A DNA stretch of 42,279 nucleotides from Natrialbaceae archaeon Tc-Br11_E2g14 (GTDB taxonomy: Archaea; Halobacteriota; Halobacteria; Halobacteriales; Natrialbaceae). The DNA lies in NCBI GenBank assembly GCA_001564275.1, contig LKND01000014.1:1-42279 (forward strand). Reading direction: 5' to 3'. Position 1 is the first letter of the stretch; each line of letters starts with the position of its first letter. A model generated the notes under the pieces. The model saw only the letters and a list, made by a program, of their open reading frames with translations. It did not search any database and was not told where the DNA came from. Both the position numbers and the translations under genes were made by a program. Below are positions 7,142-15,792 of the stretch, piece by piece.

Positions 7142-8407
7142 ATGGCCGACAGTGGTGAACCCGTGACGTTCGCCGACATCGAGGCGGCAACCGAACGGCT
7201 CGACGATCCGACAGTCGTTAAGTCAACCCCGGTCGAACGGAGTACGTCACTCGAGGCCATGACGGCTGCCAAGCGAGTTTTCCTGAAACTCGAGCACCTC
7301 CAGTGGACGGGGTCGTTCAAGACGCGTGGGGCCTCGAACAAGATCCAGACGGTCCTCGAGTCCGGTGACGTCGATCACGTCGTCGCGGCCAGTGCCGGCA
7401 ACCACGCACAGGGAGTCGCACTGGCGGCAACGAGACACGGCGTCGACGCGACAATCGTCATGCCCACCATCGCCCCGCAGGCGAAGATCGATGCCACCCG
7501 CGGCTACGGGGCGACCGTCGAACTCGAGGGCAAAGACTTCCAGGCGGCCACGGAGTACGCCCTCGAGTACGCCGCCGAGGTCGATGCCGAGTTCGTCCAC
7601 GCGTTCGACGATCCGGCGATCGTCGCCGGCCAGGGCACGCTGGGGATGGAGATGTGCCGTGACTGCGAGGCAATCGACACCGTCATCGTCCCGATCGGTG
7701 GCGGTGGGCTGATTAGCGGGATCGCCACAGCGTTCGCCGAGTTGAGTCCCGAAACGCGGATCGTTGGGGTGCAGGCGACGGGCGCGGCGACGGTCCCGGA
7801 CAGCCTGCATAAGGGCACGCCACAGACGCTCGACGACGTCGACACCATCGCCGACGGCATCGCGACGGGGGGGATCTCCGAACTCACGCTCTCGATCATC
7901 GAGCGCCACGTCGACGATATCGTGACGGTCACGAACAGCGAGATCGCCGATGCGGTGTTGGTCCTCATGGAGCGGGCGAAACAGGTGGTCGAGGGCGCAG
8001 GGGCAGCCTCAGTCGCCGCACTCAGGAGCGATAGCCTCGACGTCTCGGGCGAACGGGTGATGGCGCTGCTGTGTGGCGGTAATCTCGATATGACGATGCT
8101 CCGGGCGATCCTCATCCACGCCCTGACCCAGCGTCAGCAGATCCTCCGACTGCGCGTCCGGATCGACGATCGCCCCGGCAAGATGGCTGAACTGTCCTCG
8201 ATCATCGCAAATCACGGGGCCAATATTCAGACCGTGCGCCACGACCGGGCCCTCGAGGAACTCGATGTCGGCGAGGCCGATCTCGTCTTTCAGGTCGAAA
8301 CGAGCGGCGCAGGCCACGCCGCGAACATCATCGATTCCATCGCGGCCCACGGCTACGGCGTCGAGGTCGTCAACCGAGTGGCGACCGAGCCAGCCGGCAG
8401 GCAGTGA
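7142..8407 (+). CDS. ilvA: Threonine/serine ammonia-lyase (PLP-dependent) with C-terminal ACT domain
   Basis: A 421-residue PLP enzyme that deaminates threonine to 2-oxobutyrate or serine to pyruvate. The PLP lysine is K60 in SFKTRGA. AASAGNHAQG binds the substrate carboxylate, and the phosphate loop is GGGGL near 186-190. LLCGGNLD closes the catalytic domain. Residues ~335-415 (LRLRVRIDDRPGKMAELS...) form one ACT domain, as in the short catabolic/allosteric archaeal type. It starts 4 nt after folD, so translation is probably coupled. That pairing hints that serine, formed from glycine and methylene-THF, is a relevant substrate. The gene symbol reflects the family; threonine versus serine preference cannot be read from sequence. 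It converges with the next gene, leaving one base between the stops. Confidence 0.9.
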   Translation: MADSGEPVTFADIEAATERLDDPTVVKSTPVERSTSLEAMTAAKRVFLKLEHLQWTGSFKTRGASNKIQTVLESGDVDHVVAASAGNHAQGVALAATRHGVDATIVMPTIAPQAKIDATRGYGATVELEGKDFQAATEYALEYAAEVDAEFVHAFDDPAIVAGQGTLGMEMCRDCEAIDTVIVPIGGGGLISGIATAFAELSPETRIVGVQATGAATVPDSLHKGTPQTLDDVDTIADGIATGGISELTLSIIERHVDDIVTVTNSEIADAVLVLMERAKQVVEGAGAASVAALRSDSLDVSGERVMALLCGGNLDMTMLRAILIHALTQRQQILRLRVRIDDRPGKMAELSSIIANHGANIQTVRHDRALEELDVGEADLVFQVETSGAGHAANIIDSIAAHGYGVEVVNRVATEPAGRQ

Positions 8408-8408
8408 C

Positions 8409-8810
8409 CTACGCACCGCCAGCAGTCGACCCCATTGCCTCCCTAATCTCCTCGAGGGTGGCCTCTACGTCGTCCACGATGAACGTATGAGTCGAGTCAT
8501 CGCCACAGATGAGGTGTACTCTGTCGGTCGTGGCTCCCGGTTCGTTCGCCTCGTCACCCGCGTCCGGATCGGTCACCCCCTCGAGTTTTTCGACAGCCTC
8601 GATCCCCGTCAACTCTATCCCAACCCGCTCCCCACCCAACCACGCGTCCAGAAGATGTGGACTGAACAGCAAGCGCTCGTTCGTTCGATAGAGTTTCCCG
8701 CCGATTGGTCGACTGGCCGTCGGCACGTGGTTGACGTGATAGGACGCGAGCACCTCCTCGTCCGGTCTGGCCTCGTGACTCGAGACCCACCAGCTCCCGA
8801 TCGTGGCCAT
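8409..8810 (-). CDS. Uncharacterised 133-residue soluble protein, GRAM/PH-like
   Basis: The protein has no transmembrane segment and no signal. It contains the pattern LASYHVNHVPTASRPIGGKLYRTNERLLFSP followed by alternating strands (RVGIELTGIEAVEKL, DRVHLICGDDSTHTFIV) and a C-terminal amphipathic helix (DVEATLEEIREAMG). That order of strands and a final helix resembles GRAM/PH-like domains, in which TNERLLF is a common kind of segment; this is an impression, not a match. GC3 and acidity are those of its neighbours. It lies tail to tail with the dehydratase gene and 131 bp from the following plus-strand gene. Function unknown. Confidence 0.7.
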   Translation of the reverse strand: MATIGSWWVSSHEARPDEEVLASYHVNHVPTASRPIGGKLYRTNERLLFSPHLLDAWLGGERVGIELTGIEAVEKLEGVTDPDAGDEANEPGATTDRVHLICGDDSTHTFIVDDVEATLEEIREAMGSTAGGA

Positions 8811-8941
8811 TGGGCGACTATGGGTCCAGCGGTCACATATAGATTCGGCGTGGGTGTCAACTCGGGATTAGTCATCCCGGCGGTGGTGGATTGATTCCCG
8901 CTCGCCCGAACCTTTAGGGCCCTGCTACGCCCTTCTGGGAT

Positions 8942-9244
8942 ATGCGAAAGGGTGGTCGACGGAACGGCAGCTGCGTGCGATGTGGGGCCGACCTCGAAAC
9001 GACCGACGAGGAGTGTTTTGCGTGTGGCTTCAATCCACGAAGCGGGGGATTGAAAATCGCGATGACGATGTTGTTGGGTGCGGTTTCGTTGGTGTTACTT
9101 GCGGCGGTAGCGGTATACGTCGCGCCGTGGGCGGGCGTGTTTCTGGTGGGGGCCGCATTTGTTCTCGTCCCGCTTGCCGCAATCGTTCTCATCGCCTCTT
9201 TCGTAGTCACTCCTGGACGACTCGACAAGGTGTGGCGGCGGTGA
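8942..9244 (+). CDS. Small zinc-ribbon membrane protein
   Basis: A 100-residue protein with an N-terminal zinc-ribbon-like knuckle pair, C-x2-C (CVRC) at ~11-14 and C-x2-C (CFAC) ~10 residues later. Two hydrophobic helices follow (LKIAMTMLLGAVSLVLLAAV and WAGVFLVGAAFVLVPLAAIV), then a short basic tail (RLDKVWRR). Such double-zinc-ribbon/TM proteins are common and uncharacterised in haloarchaea. It begins at the ATG at 8942 and stands alone; the nearest plus-strand gene, the transporter, is 367 bp downstream. No function assigned. Confidence 0.72.
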   Translation: MRKGGRRNGSCVRCGADLETTDEECFACGFNPRSGGLKIAMTMLLGAVSLVLLAAVAVYVAPWAGVFLVGAAFVLVPLAAIVLIASFVVTPGRLDKVWRR

Positions 9245-9611
9245 GTGGCTGCCACATCTGCGTCGGTTCCGCAGGGAGTGACCTATCAACGTAGGCTCGT
9301 GAAACATAAAGTACCACTTTTCTGACTGCCTGTGTTTACCGATATTCCAGAAACATATGCCGCCAGTAGTGCCGGCAAGCCATCGTTTCGAACCAGTATA
9401 ATCCGGTTTCAGCGGGTAGTTCGCCGGGTATAGGCCACAATCCAATAAGCAGGCACAAGTTACCGCAACAATCATTATGTACCAGAGAAGAATAGACAAA
9501 TCGTGGTCATGAGCCGAGTCAACATACCTCGGTTTCGAAAGCAAATTCGGTGATCACCAATCATGATACTGGAAGCACTTAGGGTTACGACAGGTGGACA
9601 GGAGGGTGAGT
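9245..9611. promoter_or_regulatory. AT-richer upstream region of the BCCT transporter gene
   Basis: 367 bp without a supportable gene and visibly richer in A/T than the flanks. Contents: CATATG at 9354-9359; a TATA-like AGTATAATC around 9392-9400; the perfect 10-bp palindrome GGTGATCACC at 9549-9558, ~53 nt before the start codon; and a strong Shine-Dalgarno sequence GGAGGGTGAG at 9601-9610. The strong SD implies a leadered mRNA, so the promoter probably lies well upstream. The palindrome is a possible operator, for example for osmotic or substrate control of uptake; this is inference. Confidence 0.45.
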
Positions 9612-11435
9612 ATGGCGAGTGACGACGGACCACGGCGGGCAGGGCTGACGGCAGACCTGTTTTACGCCGACACGGATCGTGAAGCGGGCGAGGACAATAT
9701 GACCATCGCGGGGTTCGACATCCAGCCCCAGGTCTTCTTTATTTCGGCACTGGCGATAGTCGCGTTCATCGTATACACGCTGGCGGTCCCGCAGGACACC
9801 TCCGTATTTGGGGTCACGCTACCGGGCGCAGTGGGGACCGAGGAGGTACCGGGACTGTTCGACAGGGTCAACGAACTCATTACGACGAACTTCGGCTGGT
9901 TCTACATTCTCGTGGCGAACATCTTCATTTTCGTCGTCCTCTTCCTGGGATTCTCGAAGTACGGGAAGATCCGCATCGGTGGCGTCGACGCCGACAAGGA
10001 GTTCAGCGACCTCTCCTGGATTGCCATGCTGTTCAGCGCAGGCATGGGAATCGGCCTCATGTTCTTCAGCGTGGCCGAGCCGATTTGGCACTTCGCGGAC
10101 CCGCTACTGGGGGCCGAGGGTGGTAGCGAGGGGGCTGGTGACGTCGCTCTCGCGGTGTCTTATTTCCACTGGGCGTTCCACCCGTGGGCGATTTATGGCA
10201 TCGTGGGCCTGTCACTCGCATTCTTCTCGTACAACCGTGGCCTCCCACTGACGATCCGGTCGGTGTTCTGGCCGATCCTCGGGGACCGCATCTACGGCTG
10301 GTGGGGACACCTCATCGACATCCTCGCCGTCTTCGCCACCCTGTTTGGCCTCGCAACGTCGCTGGGACTGGGAGCCCAACAGATCGGAGCGGGGGTCGGC
10401 TTCCTCGGCGTCTCCACACCGGGAACGGATCTGACACACGTCCTCATCATCGGCATCATCACGGCGATTGCAATGGTCTCCGTGTATCTCGGTATTCACC
10501 GGGGGATCCGGGTTCTGAGTAACTTCAACGTCACCCTGATGATCGCGCTGATGATCTCGGTGCTCATCCTTGGCCCAACGCTGTTTATCCTCGGTGCGAT
10601 CCCACAGGCCACGGGCACGTATCTGCAGAACCTTCCACAGCTGGCCTTCTGGACGGATTCGTTCGGCGGTGGTCCGTACGAAGGCTGGCAAGGTGCCTGG
10701 ACCATCTTCTACTGGGCGTGGTGGATCGCGTGGTCGCCGTTCGTTGGGCTGTTCATCGCCAGAATTTCCTACGGCCGGACAGTTCGGGAGTTCGTCGCCG
10801 GCGTCCTCATCGTCCCGGTTATCTTCTCGTTCCTGTTCATCGGCACGATGGGCGGTGCGGGAATCGAAGCCCAACTCGCCGGGGTGGAGCTCCTCGGCGA
10901 GGGTGATACCGAAGAGGACGCGATGTTCGCAATGTTCGACGTCCTGCCACTGACGGAGGTCCTGTCTGTGGCTGCCATCATCCTCGTCACGACGTTCTTC
11001 GTCACGTCCTCTGACTCCGGATCGCTCGTCCTCGGTCACCTGAGCTCCGGTGGAAAGAAGGAAGCCCCGCGCAACCAGCGCATCACCTGGGCATTCCTCG
11101 AGGGGGCAGTCGCCACCGTCTTGCTCATCGGTGGTGGTCTAGGTGCCCTCCAGACGGCGTCCATTGCCGCAGGGCTGCCCTTCGCCGTCGTGCTCCTGTT
11201 CATGTGTTATAGCACCTGGCGGGGGTTGGACAACGAGTACGAAACACTCGAGTCAGAGGAGTTCGCCGACCGGGTCGACGAACTCGTCGAGGAACGCGAC
11301 GTCGTTGTTCGGAAGACCGGCTCCGGTGTCGTGACAAACATCTCGAATACCGGCACCAGCGCAGCCACCGCTGACGGCGGAACCGATGGACCTGAACCGG
11401 GCACCGGCGCCGGTGCATCCGGGAGCGACGATTGA
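9612..11435 (+). CDS. BCCT-family betaine/carnitine/choline-type transporter
   Basis: A 607-residue polytopic carrier (about 12 TM) of the betaine/choline/carnitine transporter family, which import quaternary ammonium or DMSP-like solutes with Na+ or H+. The glycine-rich unwound helix reads AGMGIGLMFFSVAEPIWHF. The aromatic cage of BetP-type carriers is preserved: W187, W192 and Y195 in HWAFHPWAIY, and W370, W371 and W374 in YWAWWIAWSPFVG. The C-terminal tail is acidic and low-complexity, unlike the basic osmosensing tail of BetP. ATG 9612 is preferred to the GTG at 9594 because GGAGGGTGAG ends one base before it. Its place among betaine and folate genes suggests it supplies the methylated substrate (glycine betaine or DMSP) for catabolism as well as osmoprotection. 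Exact substrate is inferred. Confidence 0.93.
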   Translation: MASDDGPRRAGLTADLFYADTDREAGEDNMTIAGFDIQPQVFFISALAIVAFIVYTLAVPQDTSVFGVTLPGAVGTEEVPGLFDRVNELITTNFGWFYILVANIFIFVVLFLGFSKYGKIRIGGVDADKEFSDLSWIAMLFSAGMGIGLMFFSVAEPIWHFADPLLGAEGGSEGAGDVALAVSYFHWAFHPWAIYGIVGLSLAFFSYNRGLPLTIRSVFWPILGDRIYGWWGHLIDILAVFATLFGLATSLGLGAQQIGAGVGFLGVSTPGTDLTHVLIIGIITAIAMVSVYLGIHRGIRVLSNFNVTLMIALMISVLILGPTLFILGAIPQATGTYLQNLPQLAFWTDSFGGGPYEGWQGAWTIFYWAWWIAWSPFVGLFIARISYGRTVREFVAGVLIVPVIFSFLFIGTMGGAGIEAQLAGVELLGEGDTEEDAMFAMFDVLPLTEVLSVAAIILVTTFFVTSSDSGSLVLGHLSSGGKKEAPRNQRITWAFLEGAVATVLLIGGGLGALQTASIAAGLPFAVVLLFMCYSTWRGLDNEYETLESEEFADRVDELVEERDVVVRKTGSGVVTNISNTGTSAATADGGTDGPEPGTGAGASGSDD

Positions 11436-11706
11436 GACGGTCGGCTGGACCGTTTTACCAGAGATTGCCAGTATTGAGTCGGCAATTAGCTGGAGACGAC
11501 AACACCGAGACCGCTGCACTCACCCCGCTTTCGAACGCCGATACCAGTTCTCGCCTCGAGAGACTCGTCCCGAGACACGTCTCACAGCGATAGTCCAGTA
11601 TCTACCGCTCGAGCGGGGCGGCGGTATGCAGTGGACAATCGAGACCGACGTCCCTGACGTGGCACGATCGGGAGGGGTGCACGCAAAAACGGGTCCCCAA
11701 GCGCGA

Positions 11707-12144
11707 TCAGTCCTCGTCGGAACGCACCGTGATGACGGGAATGTCGGCCGTTCGAACGACCTTCTCGGTCGTACCCCCGATGAGGTATCTGTCGAGCCCA
11801 CTCCGGCCCTGAGCGCCGATCACGATGGCATCGAGGGTGTGGTCCTCGGCATACTCCACGATCTCTTGGGCGACGCGCCCGGATTTGACCACTCCGACGC
11901 CATCGAGGCCGCGGTCGACGGCGTCTTCGACGACCGCTTCCACCGTCTTCTCACCGTAATCGCGGTGTTCCTGCACCTCCGTTGGATCGTGACCAGCCGA
12001 GGTGAATGGGTAATGTGCCTTCGTTTCGATCACGTAAATCGCGTGGACCGTCGCCCCGAACGCCGCCGCGAGTTCGATGCCGTGTTCGACTGCCGCCGCC
12101 CCACGATCACTGCCATCCGTCGGGATCAGTATTGAATCGTACAT
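11707..12144 (-). CDS. Universal stress protein A family protein
   Basis: A 145-residue UspA-fold protein. It opens with MYDSILIPTDGSD, the standard strand 1 and nucleotide-contacting Asp (D10), and continues with AAAVEHGIELAAAFGATVHAIYV. Near the C-terminus G110-A-Q-G113, nine residues, then G123-G124-T125 matches the ATP-binding pattern G-2x-G-9x-G-S/T, except that G occupies the usual S/T position and T follows. The longer frame to 12306 is rejected because residues before MYDSIL are unlike Usp. A TATA-like ATATAAGTA lies about 35-40 nt before the start. A single-gene unit; role in general stress is by family only. Confidence 0.9.
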   Translation of the reverse strand: MYDSILIPTDGSDRGAAAVEHGIELAAAFGATVHAIYVIETKAHYPFTSAGHDPTEVQEHRDYGEKTVEAVVEDAVDRGLDGVGVVKSGRVAQEIVEYAEDHTLDAIVIGAQGRSGLDRYLIGGTTEKVVRTADIPVITVRSDED

Positions 12145-12340
12145 GCTCCGACCAATCGACATGTTCACAGGGAACATGCATATAAGTATTGACGGTTCTG
12201 CGCTGGTGAGTCCCTGTGGGGACCATAGGCCGGGATTACCGACTCGAGCGCACCGTCGACGCCCAGGGGACGTGCTGACACCGTCGTTTCGATGGTCAAC
12301 ACCCACCGACGAGCAATGGCCGGCCGCATGTCAACCCCAA

Positions 12341-12499
12341 TCACCCCCCGGTTCTGGTCTCCCGAACGAAAAGCACCATGCTGAACAACAGCAAGCAGAA
12401 CCCCGCCGTCATCAGGTTACCTCGCAGAAGCGACAGCAATGCCGCAACCGGCAGGACGAGCAGTGCGGCCAGCGTGGCCCTCGAGAGCAGCGTCGACAT
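12341..12499 (-). CDS. Small two-helix membrane protein
   Basis: 52 residues from the ATG at 12499 (MSTLLSRATLAALLVLP...). It consists almost entirely of two hydrophobic helices (ALLVLPVAALLSLL and LMTAGFCLLLFSMVLFV) separated by RGN, and ends in RETRTGG. A longer start at 12529 would add ten polar residues. Codon use is haloarchaeal and helix composition is convincing for a real small membrane protein. There is no close neighbour on this strand and no function can be assigned. Confidence 0.55.
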   Translation of the reverse strand: MSTLLSRATLAALLVLPVAALLSLLRGNLMTAGFCLLLFSMVLFVRETRTGG

Positions 12500-12641
12500 T
12501 GGACGAGGTGAGCTTTCGTGCCCGGTCACTTAGCAATGGGTGTCAACAGCCGCGAGGAGTCCTGACGGAAGAGCGTCCGTTCCACACGCAGCACCTCGAG
12601 CCCGGTGAGACGGCACGCTCGAGGGAACCACCCCATCCCCG

Positions 12642-14762
12642 TCAGTCGTCGGCGGGGGCCTCGCTGTCGGCCGGTTCGACCCCGACCTCGATCTCCGCGG
12701 CAGCGGCCTTGTACTCCGGAATCTTCGCTCGCTCGTCGAGCACGTCGTTCGTTAACACGTTCGCCGACGCGGCGGCGAAGTGTGGCGTGGTCCAGATGAC
12801 CCCCTCCTTGATATCCTCGGTGACCTGGGCCTTGACCGTGATCTCCCCACGGCGTGAGCGAATCGTGACGTACTCGCCGTCCTCGATCCCGTACCGTTCG
12901 GCGTCGGCCGGATGGACGTCCACGAAGTTCTCCGGGTACTGGCGGTTGAGCGTCGGCGAGCGTCGACTCATCGTCCCCGTGTTGTAGTGTTCCTCGAGGC
13001 GCGCCGTCGTCAGGATCAGCGGATACTCCTCGTCGGGGACCTCCTTGGGGGGCTGGTGGGTGACGCCCTCGATCTGTCCCAGCCCGCTTTCGGTGTCGAA
13101 ACTGTCCTCGTAGAGATAGGAGTCGCCTTCGTCGCCTGGTTCGTAACAGGGCCAGTGGATGCCCTCCTCGCCCAGGGCGTCGTAGGTCATGCCGTGATAA
13201 CTCGGGCAGACCTGCCGGAGTTCTTCGAAGACCGCCTCGGGGTCCTCGAACGTGAAGTGCTCAGACCCGTCGTCGAACAGGCGGTTTCCGATCTCACAGA
13301 GGATCTCGAGGTCGTGTTTGGTGTTCTCGTGGACCTTCTGTACCCCGCGCATCCGCTGGACGCGTCGATCGGTGTTCGTCACCGTGCCGCCGCGTTCGGC
13401 CCACGTCGTCGCCGGCAACACGACATCCGCGTACTCCGCCGTTTCGGTCATGAAGATGTCCTGGACGGCGATGAACTCGAGTTCCTGCATCCGTTCGGCG
13501 ACGACGTTCGCGTCGGGTTCGCTCATGATGGGGTTTTCGCCCATGATGTAGAGCCCGTGGACCGTGTCGCCCGAGGCGTGGGAGATTTCGACGTTCGTCA
13601 ATCCCGGTTCGTCCGGGATCTCGAACCCCCAGACCTCCTCGACGGACTGGCGGGCCTCGTCGTCGTCGACCAGCTGGTAACCGGGGAGGACGTTCGGCAT
13701 CGCACCCACGTCACAGGTTCCCTGGACGTTGTTCTGGCCCCGCAGCGGGTTGACGCCGGTGCCCGGACGTCCGACATTACCCGTGATCAATGCCAGGTTG
13801 ATCTCGTTTTGGACGTTGTCGACGCCGCAGGTGTGCTGGCTCATTCCCATCCCGGTGAAGATCGCCGCGTTGTCGGCCCTCGCGTAGGCCTCGGCCGCGC
13901 GCTCGATATCCGCGAGCGGGACCCCGCACTCCTCGGCTGCTGCTTCCTTGTCGAAGTCCTCGAGGGTCTCGACGAGGTGCTCGAAGCCCTCCGTTCGCTC
14001 CGCGATGAAGTCCTCGTCGATCCAGTCGTTCTCGAGGACCGTCTTGAGGACGACGTTCAAAAGCGGGATGTCGGTCCCTGGGTTGAGTTGGAGGTGCATG
14101 TGGCGGTCGGTCTCGTCGATCTTGAACGACCGCGTCGTCTTGTTCGCGTGTGGATCAACCTGGATGACCGTCGCCCCATCGAGAACGGCCTGGCGGAAGT
14201 ACTGGCTGTTGGCGATGGGATGCTGCTCGCCGGGGTTGGCCCCCTGGATCCAGAACACGTCGGCCTCGTCTCGCAGGTCCGCCATGCTGTTGGTCATCGC
14301 GCCCGCGCCGAGGCTCGTGCGCAGCGCCCAGACGGTCGAGGCGTGGCACATTCGCGTGCAGTTGTCGACGTTGTTGGTCCCGTACCGGCGGGCGAGTTTC
14401 TGGAGGAGGTAGTTCTCCTCGTTCATCGTCTTCGAGGAGCCATAGAAGCCCATGGCATCGGGGTCGTACACCTCGCGGATGCGCGAGAGTTCGTCGACGA
14501 TCAGGCTGTAGGCCTCCTCCCAGCTGGCCTCGCGGAACTCGCCGTCTTCTTTGATGAGGGGGTCTGTCAGACGGTCCTCGTGGTCGACGACCTCCGTCGC
14601 GGCCCCGCCTTTGATGCAGATTCGACCCTCGTTCACTGGCGCGTCGCCCCAGGGCATAAATCGCATGTCGCCGGGCTCCTCGCCGGGCTGTACCATGATC
14701 CCGCACCCTACGCCGCAGTAGGGACAGATCGTCTTGACTGGATCGTCGTGTTCTGATGACAT
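12642..14762 (-). CDS. fdhA: Formate dehydrogenase catalytic (alpha) subunit, Mo/W-bis-MGD
   Basis: A 706-residue member of the molybdopterin oxidoreductase family that would oxidise formate to CO2. The N-terminal [4Fe-4S] ligands are C13, C16, C20 (CPYCGVGC) and C49 (RICIKG). The metal-ligating residue is C139 in NCTRMCHAS, at the position occupied by selenocysteine in E. coli FdhF, followed by SLGAGAMTNS. FDH-type segments include GANPGEQHPI, QGTCDVGAMPNVLPGYQ and the C-terminal dinucleotide-binding domain (HPADAERYGIEDGEYV, GVIWTTPHFA). ATG 14762 (MSSEHDDPVK) is chosen over the frame opening at 14843. No electron-transfer beta/gamma subunit adjoins it, so its partner is unknown. In context it would remove formate released by Fhs. 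Confidence 0.88.
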   Translation of the reverse strand: MSSEHDDPVKTICPYCGVGCGIMVQPGEEPGDMRFMPWGDAPVNEGRICIKGGAATEVVDHEDRLTDPLIKEDGEFREASWEEAYSLIVDELSRIREVYDPDAMGFYGSSKTMNEENYLLQKLARRYGTNNVDNCTRMCHASTVWALRTSLGAGAMTNSMADLRDEADVFWIQGANPGEQHPIANSQYFRQAVLDGATVIQVDPHANKTTRSFKIDETDRHMHLQLNPGTDIPLLNVVLKTVLENDWIDEDFIAERTEGFEHLVETLEDFDKEAAAEECGVPLADIERAAEAYARADNAAIFTGMGMSQHTCGVDNVQNEINLALITGNVGRPGTGVNPLRGQNNVQGTCDVGAMPNVLPGYQLVDDDEARQSVEEVWGFEIPDEPGLTNVEISHASGDTVHGLYIMGENPIMSEPDANVVAERMQELEFIAVQDIFMTETAEYADVVLPATTWAERGGTVTNTDRRVQRMRGVQKVHENTKHDLEILCEIGNRLFDDGSEHFTFEDPEAVFEELRQVCPSYHGMTYDALGEEGIHWPCYEPGDEGDSYLYEDSFDTESGLGQIEGVTHQPPKEVPDEEYPLILTTARLEEHYNTGTMSRRSPTLNRQYPENFVDVHPADAERYGIEDGEYVTIRSRRGEITVKAQVTEDIKEGVIWTTPHFAAASANVLTNDVLDERAKIPEYKAAAAEIEVGVEPADSEAPADD

Positions 14763-14918
14763 TGGTGTACCCCACAGGTCCGACCTGTAGTGATTCGTCT
14801 GCCTGCAAATGACTCTCCCGACGGGCAAGAACCTTTCTCTCACACCGGGTGGAAGGCTCGCCGATCGTGAAGCGGCCGTGGGAAACTTTCACCCCACCTG
14901 GCGGCCAACGACCACGCG

Positions 14919-15509
14919 ATGACGCTCGATCCGGACACCCTCGAGGCGTCGGCGAGCCGGTACGAGACCGTCCAGCCGCTGGCGACCGTCGAGGCCGAAC
15001 ACCGAGAGATGCTCCCCGAGACCTTCGCTAGCGGGGAGTACGGCTGGCGCGACCTCGAGTGGGTCGTCCAGTGGTACTTCCGGCGGTTCCTCGGTGCGTA
15101 CCCAAACGCCACGCGCCGACGCGTAGAGGGGGTCTTCGGCGAGAACGATTACGAGGACGTACACCATGCCCTCTCGAGGGCTGTCGAGGCCGAGACGACC
15201 GAGCGAAAACTCGATGTGTTGTGTGAACTGATAGGAATAGGTTGTTCGCTCGCCTCGGCGTACCTCCAGTACCTCGAGCCCGGACGATACCTCGTGATGA
15301 GCCCTGCCGAGTGGGCCGTCCTCGAGGCAGCTGGTGAACTCGCCGAGCCGTATCCGGCCGATCCCAACGTGAGCGGGTACGACCGCTATCTCGAGACCTG
15401 CCGGAATATCGCGACACGTGGAGCGACCGATCTCTGGACCGTCTACCGGGCGCTATGGCTCGAGTGGTACGAGGGCCTCGGCGGCCCCGATCCGCGCACG
15501 CTCGAATGA
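14919..15509 (+). CDS. Uncharacterised 196-residue helical protein
   Basis: A soluble, acidic, mainly alpha-helical protein with no TM segment and no motif I recognise. Features: ASRYETVQPLATVEAEH and GWRDLEWVVQWYFRRFLGAYPN near the N-terminus, YEDVHHALSRAVEAETTERKLDVLCELIGIG in the middle, then YLEPGRYLVMSPAEWAVL. An aromatic-rich C-terminus (DLWTVYRALWLEWYEGLGG) follows. GC3 and codon use match the neighbours and the ATG at 14919 is the first good start, so it is a real gene. It is divergent from the formate dehydrogenase gene across 156 bp, so the two could share control. Nothing in it shows an FDH accessory function. Confidence 0.75.
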   Translation: MTLDPDTLEASASRYETVQPLATVEAEHREMLPETFASGEYGWRDLEWVVQWYFRRFLGAYPNATRRRVEGVFGENDYEDVHHALSRAVEAETTERKLDVLCELIGIGCSLASAYLQYLEPGRYLVMSPAEWAVLEAAGELAEPYPADPNVSGYDRYLETCRNIATRGATDLWTVYRALWLEWYEGLGGPDPRTLE

Positions 15510-15641
15510 TGGAGGGGCGTTGGTAACCGGGGCCTGCATGCGCTGGGGGTTCTCTGAGAAGTACCTCGTTGCAGCGACGCGACTAACTTCAATATCCGTC
15601 GTGTGATCCCGAGCATACACTACAGAAGTCGAAGTGCTGGC

Positions 15642-15669
15642 CTGGACAACGACAGCAGCTGTCGTCCAG
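15642..15669. terminator. Possible hairpin between convergent genes
   Basis: CTGGA, a CAA bulge, and CGACAG pair with CTGTCG-TCCAG around a 3-nt loop. It lies in the 283-bp convergent gap between the 196-residue gene (plus) and fhs (minus). Archaeal termination relies mainly on T-tracts and no long one follows here, so a terminator role is only a guess. The rest of the gap shows no gene. Confidence 0.25.
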
Positions 15670-15792
15670 TTTCGACCGATTGCAGAAGCCGACGCGTGGC
15701 CCTGGACGACGACAACACATCCGGTCGCTTCGTCCCACCCACGTGAACCGCCCGAAGCGCCACCTCGAGACCCCAGAGACGACGCGGCCGGC

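Noticed and set aside
12912..14756. 614-codon open frame antisense to the formate dehydrogenase gene
   Set aside because: Composition (Val/Arg/Asp/Leu repeats) is the mirror of a G/C-biased gene; the minus-strand frame has clear FDH motifs throughout.
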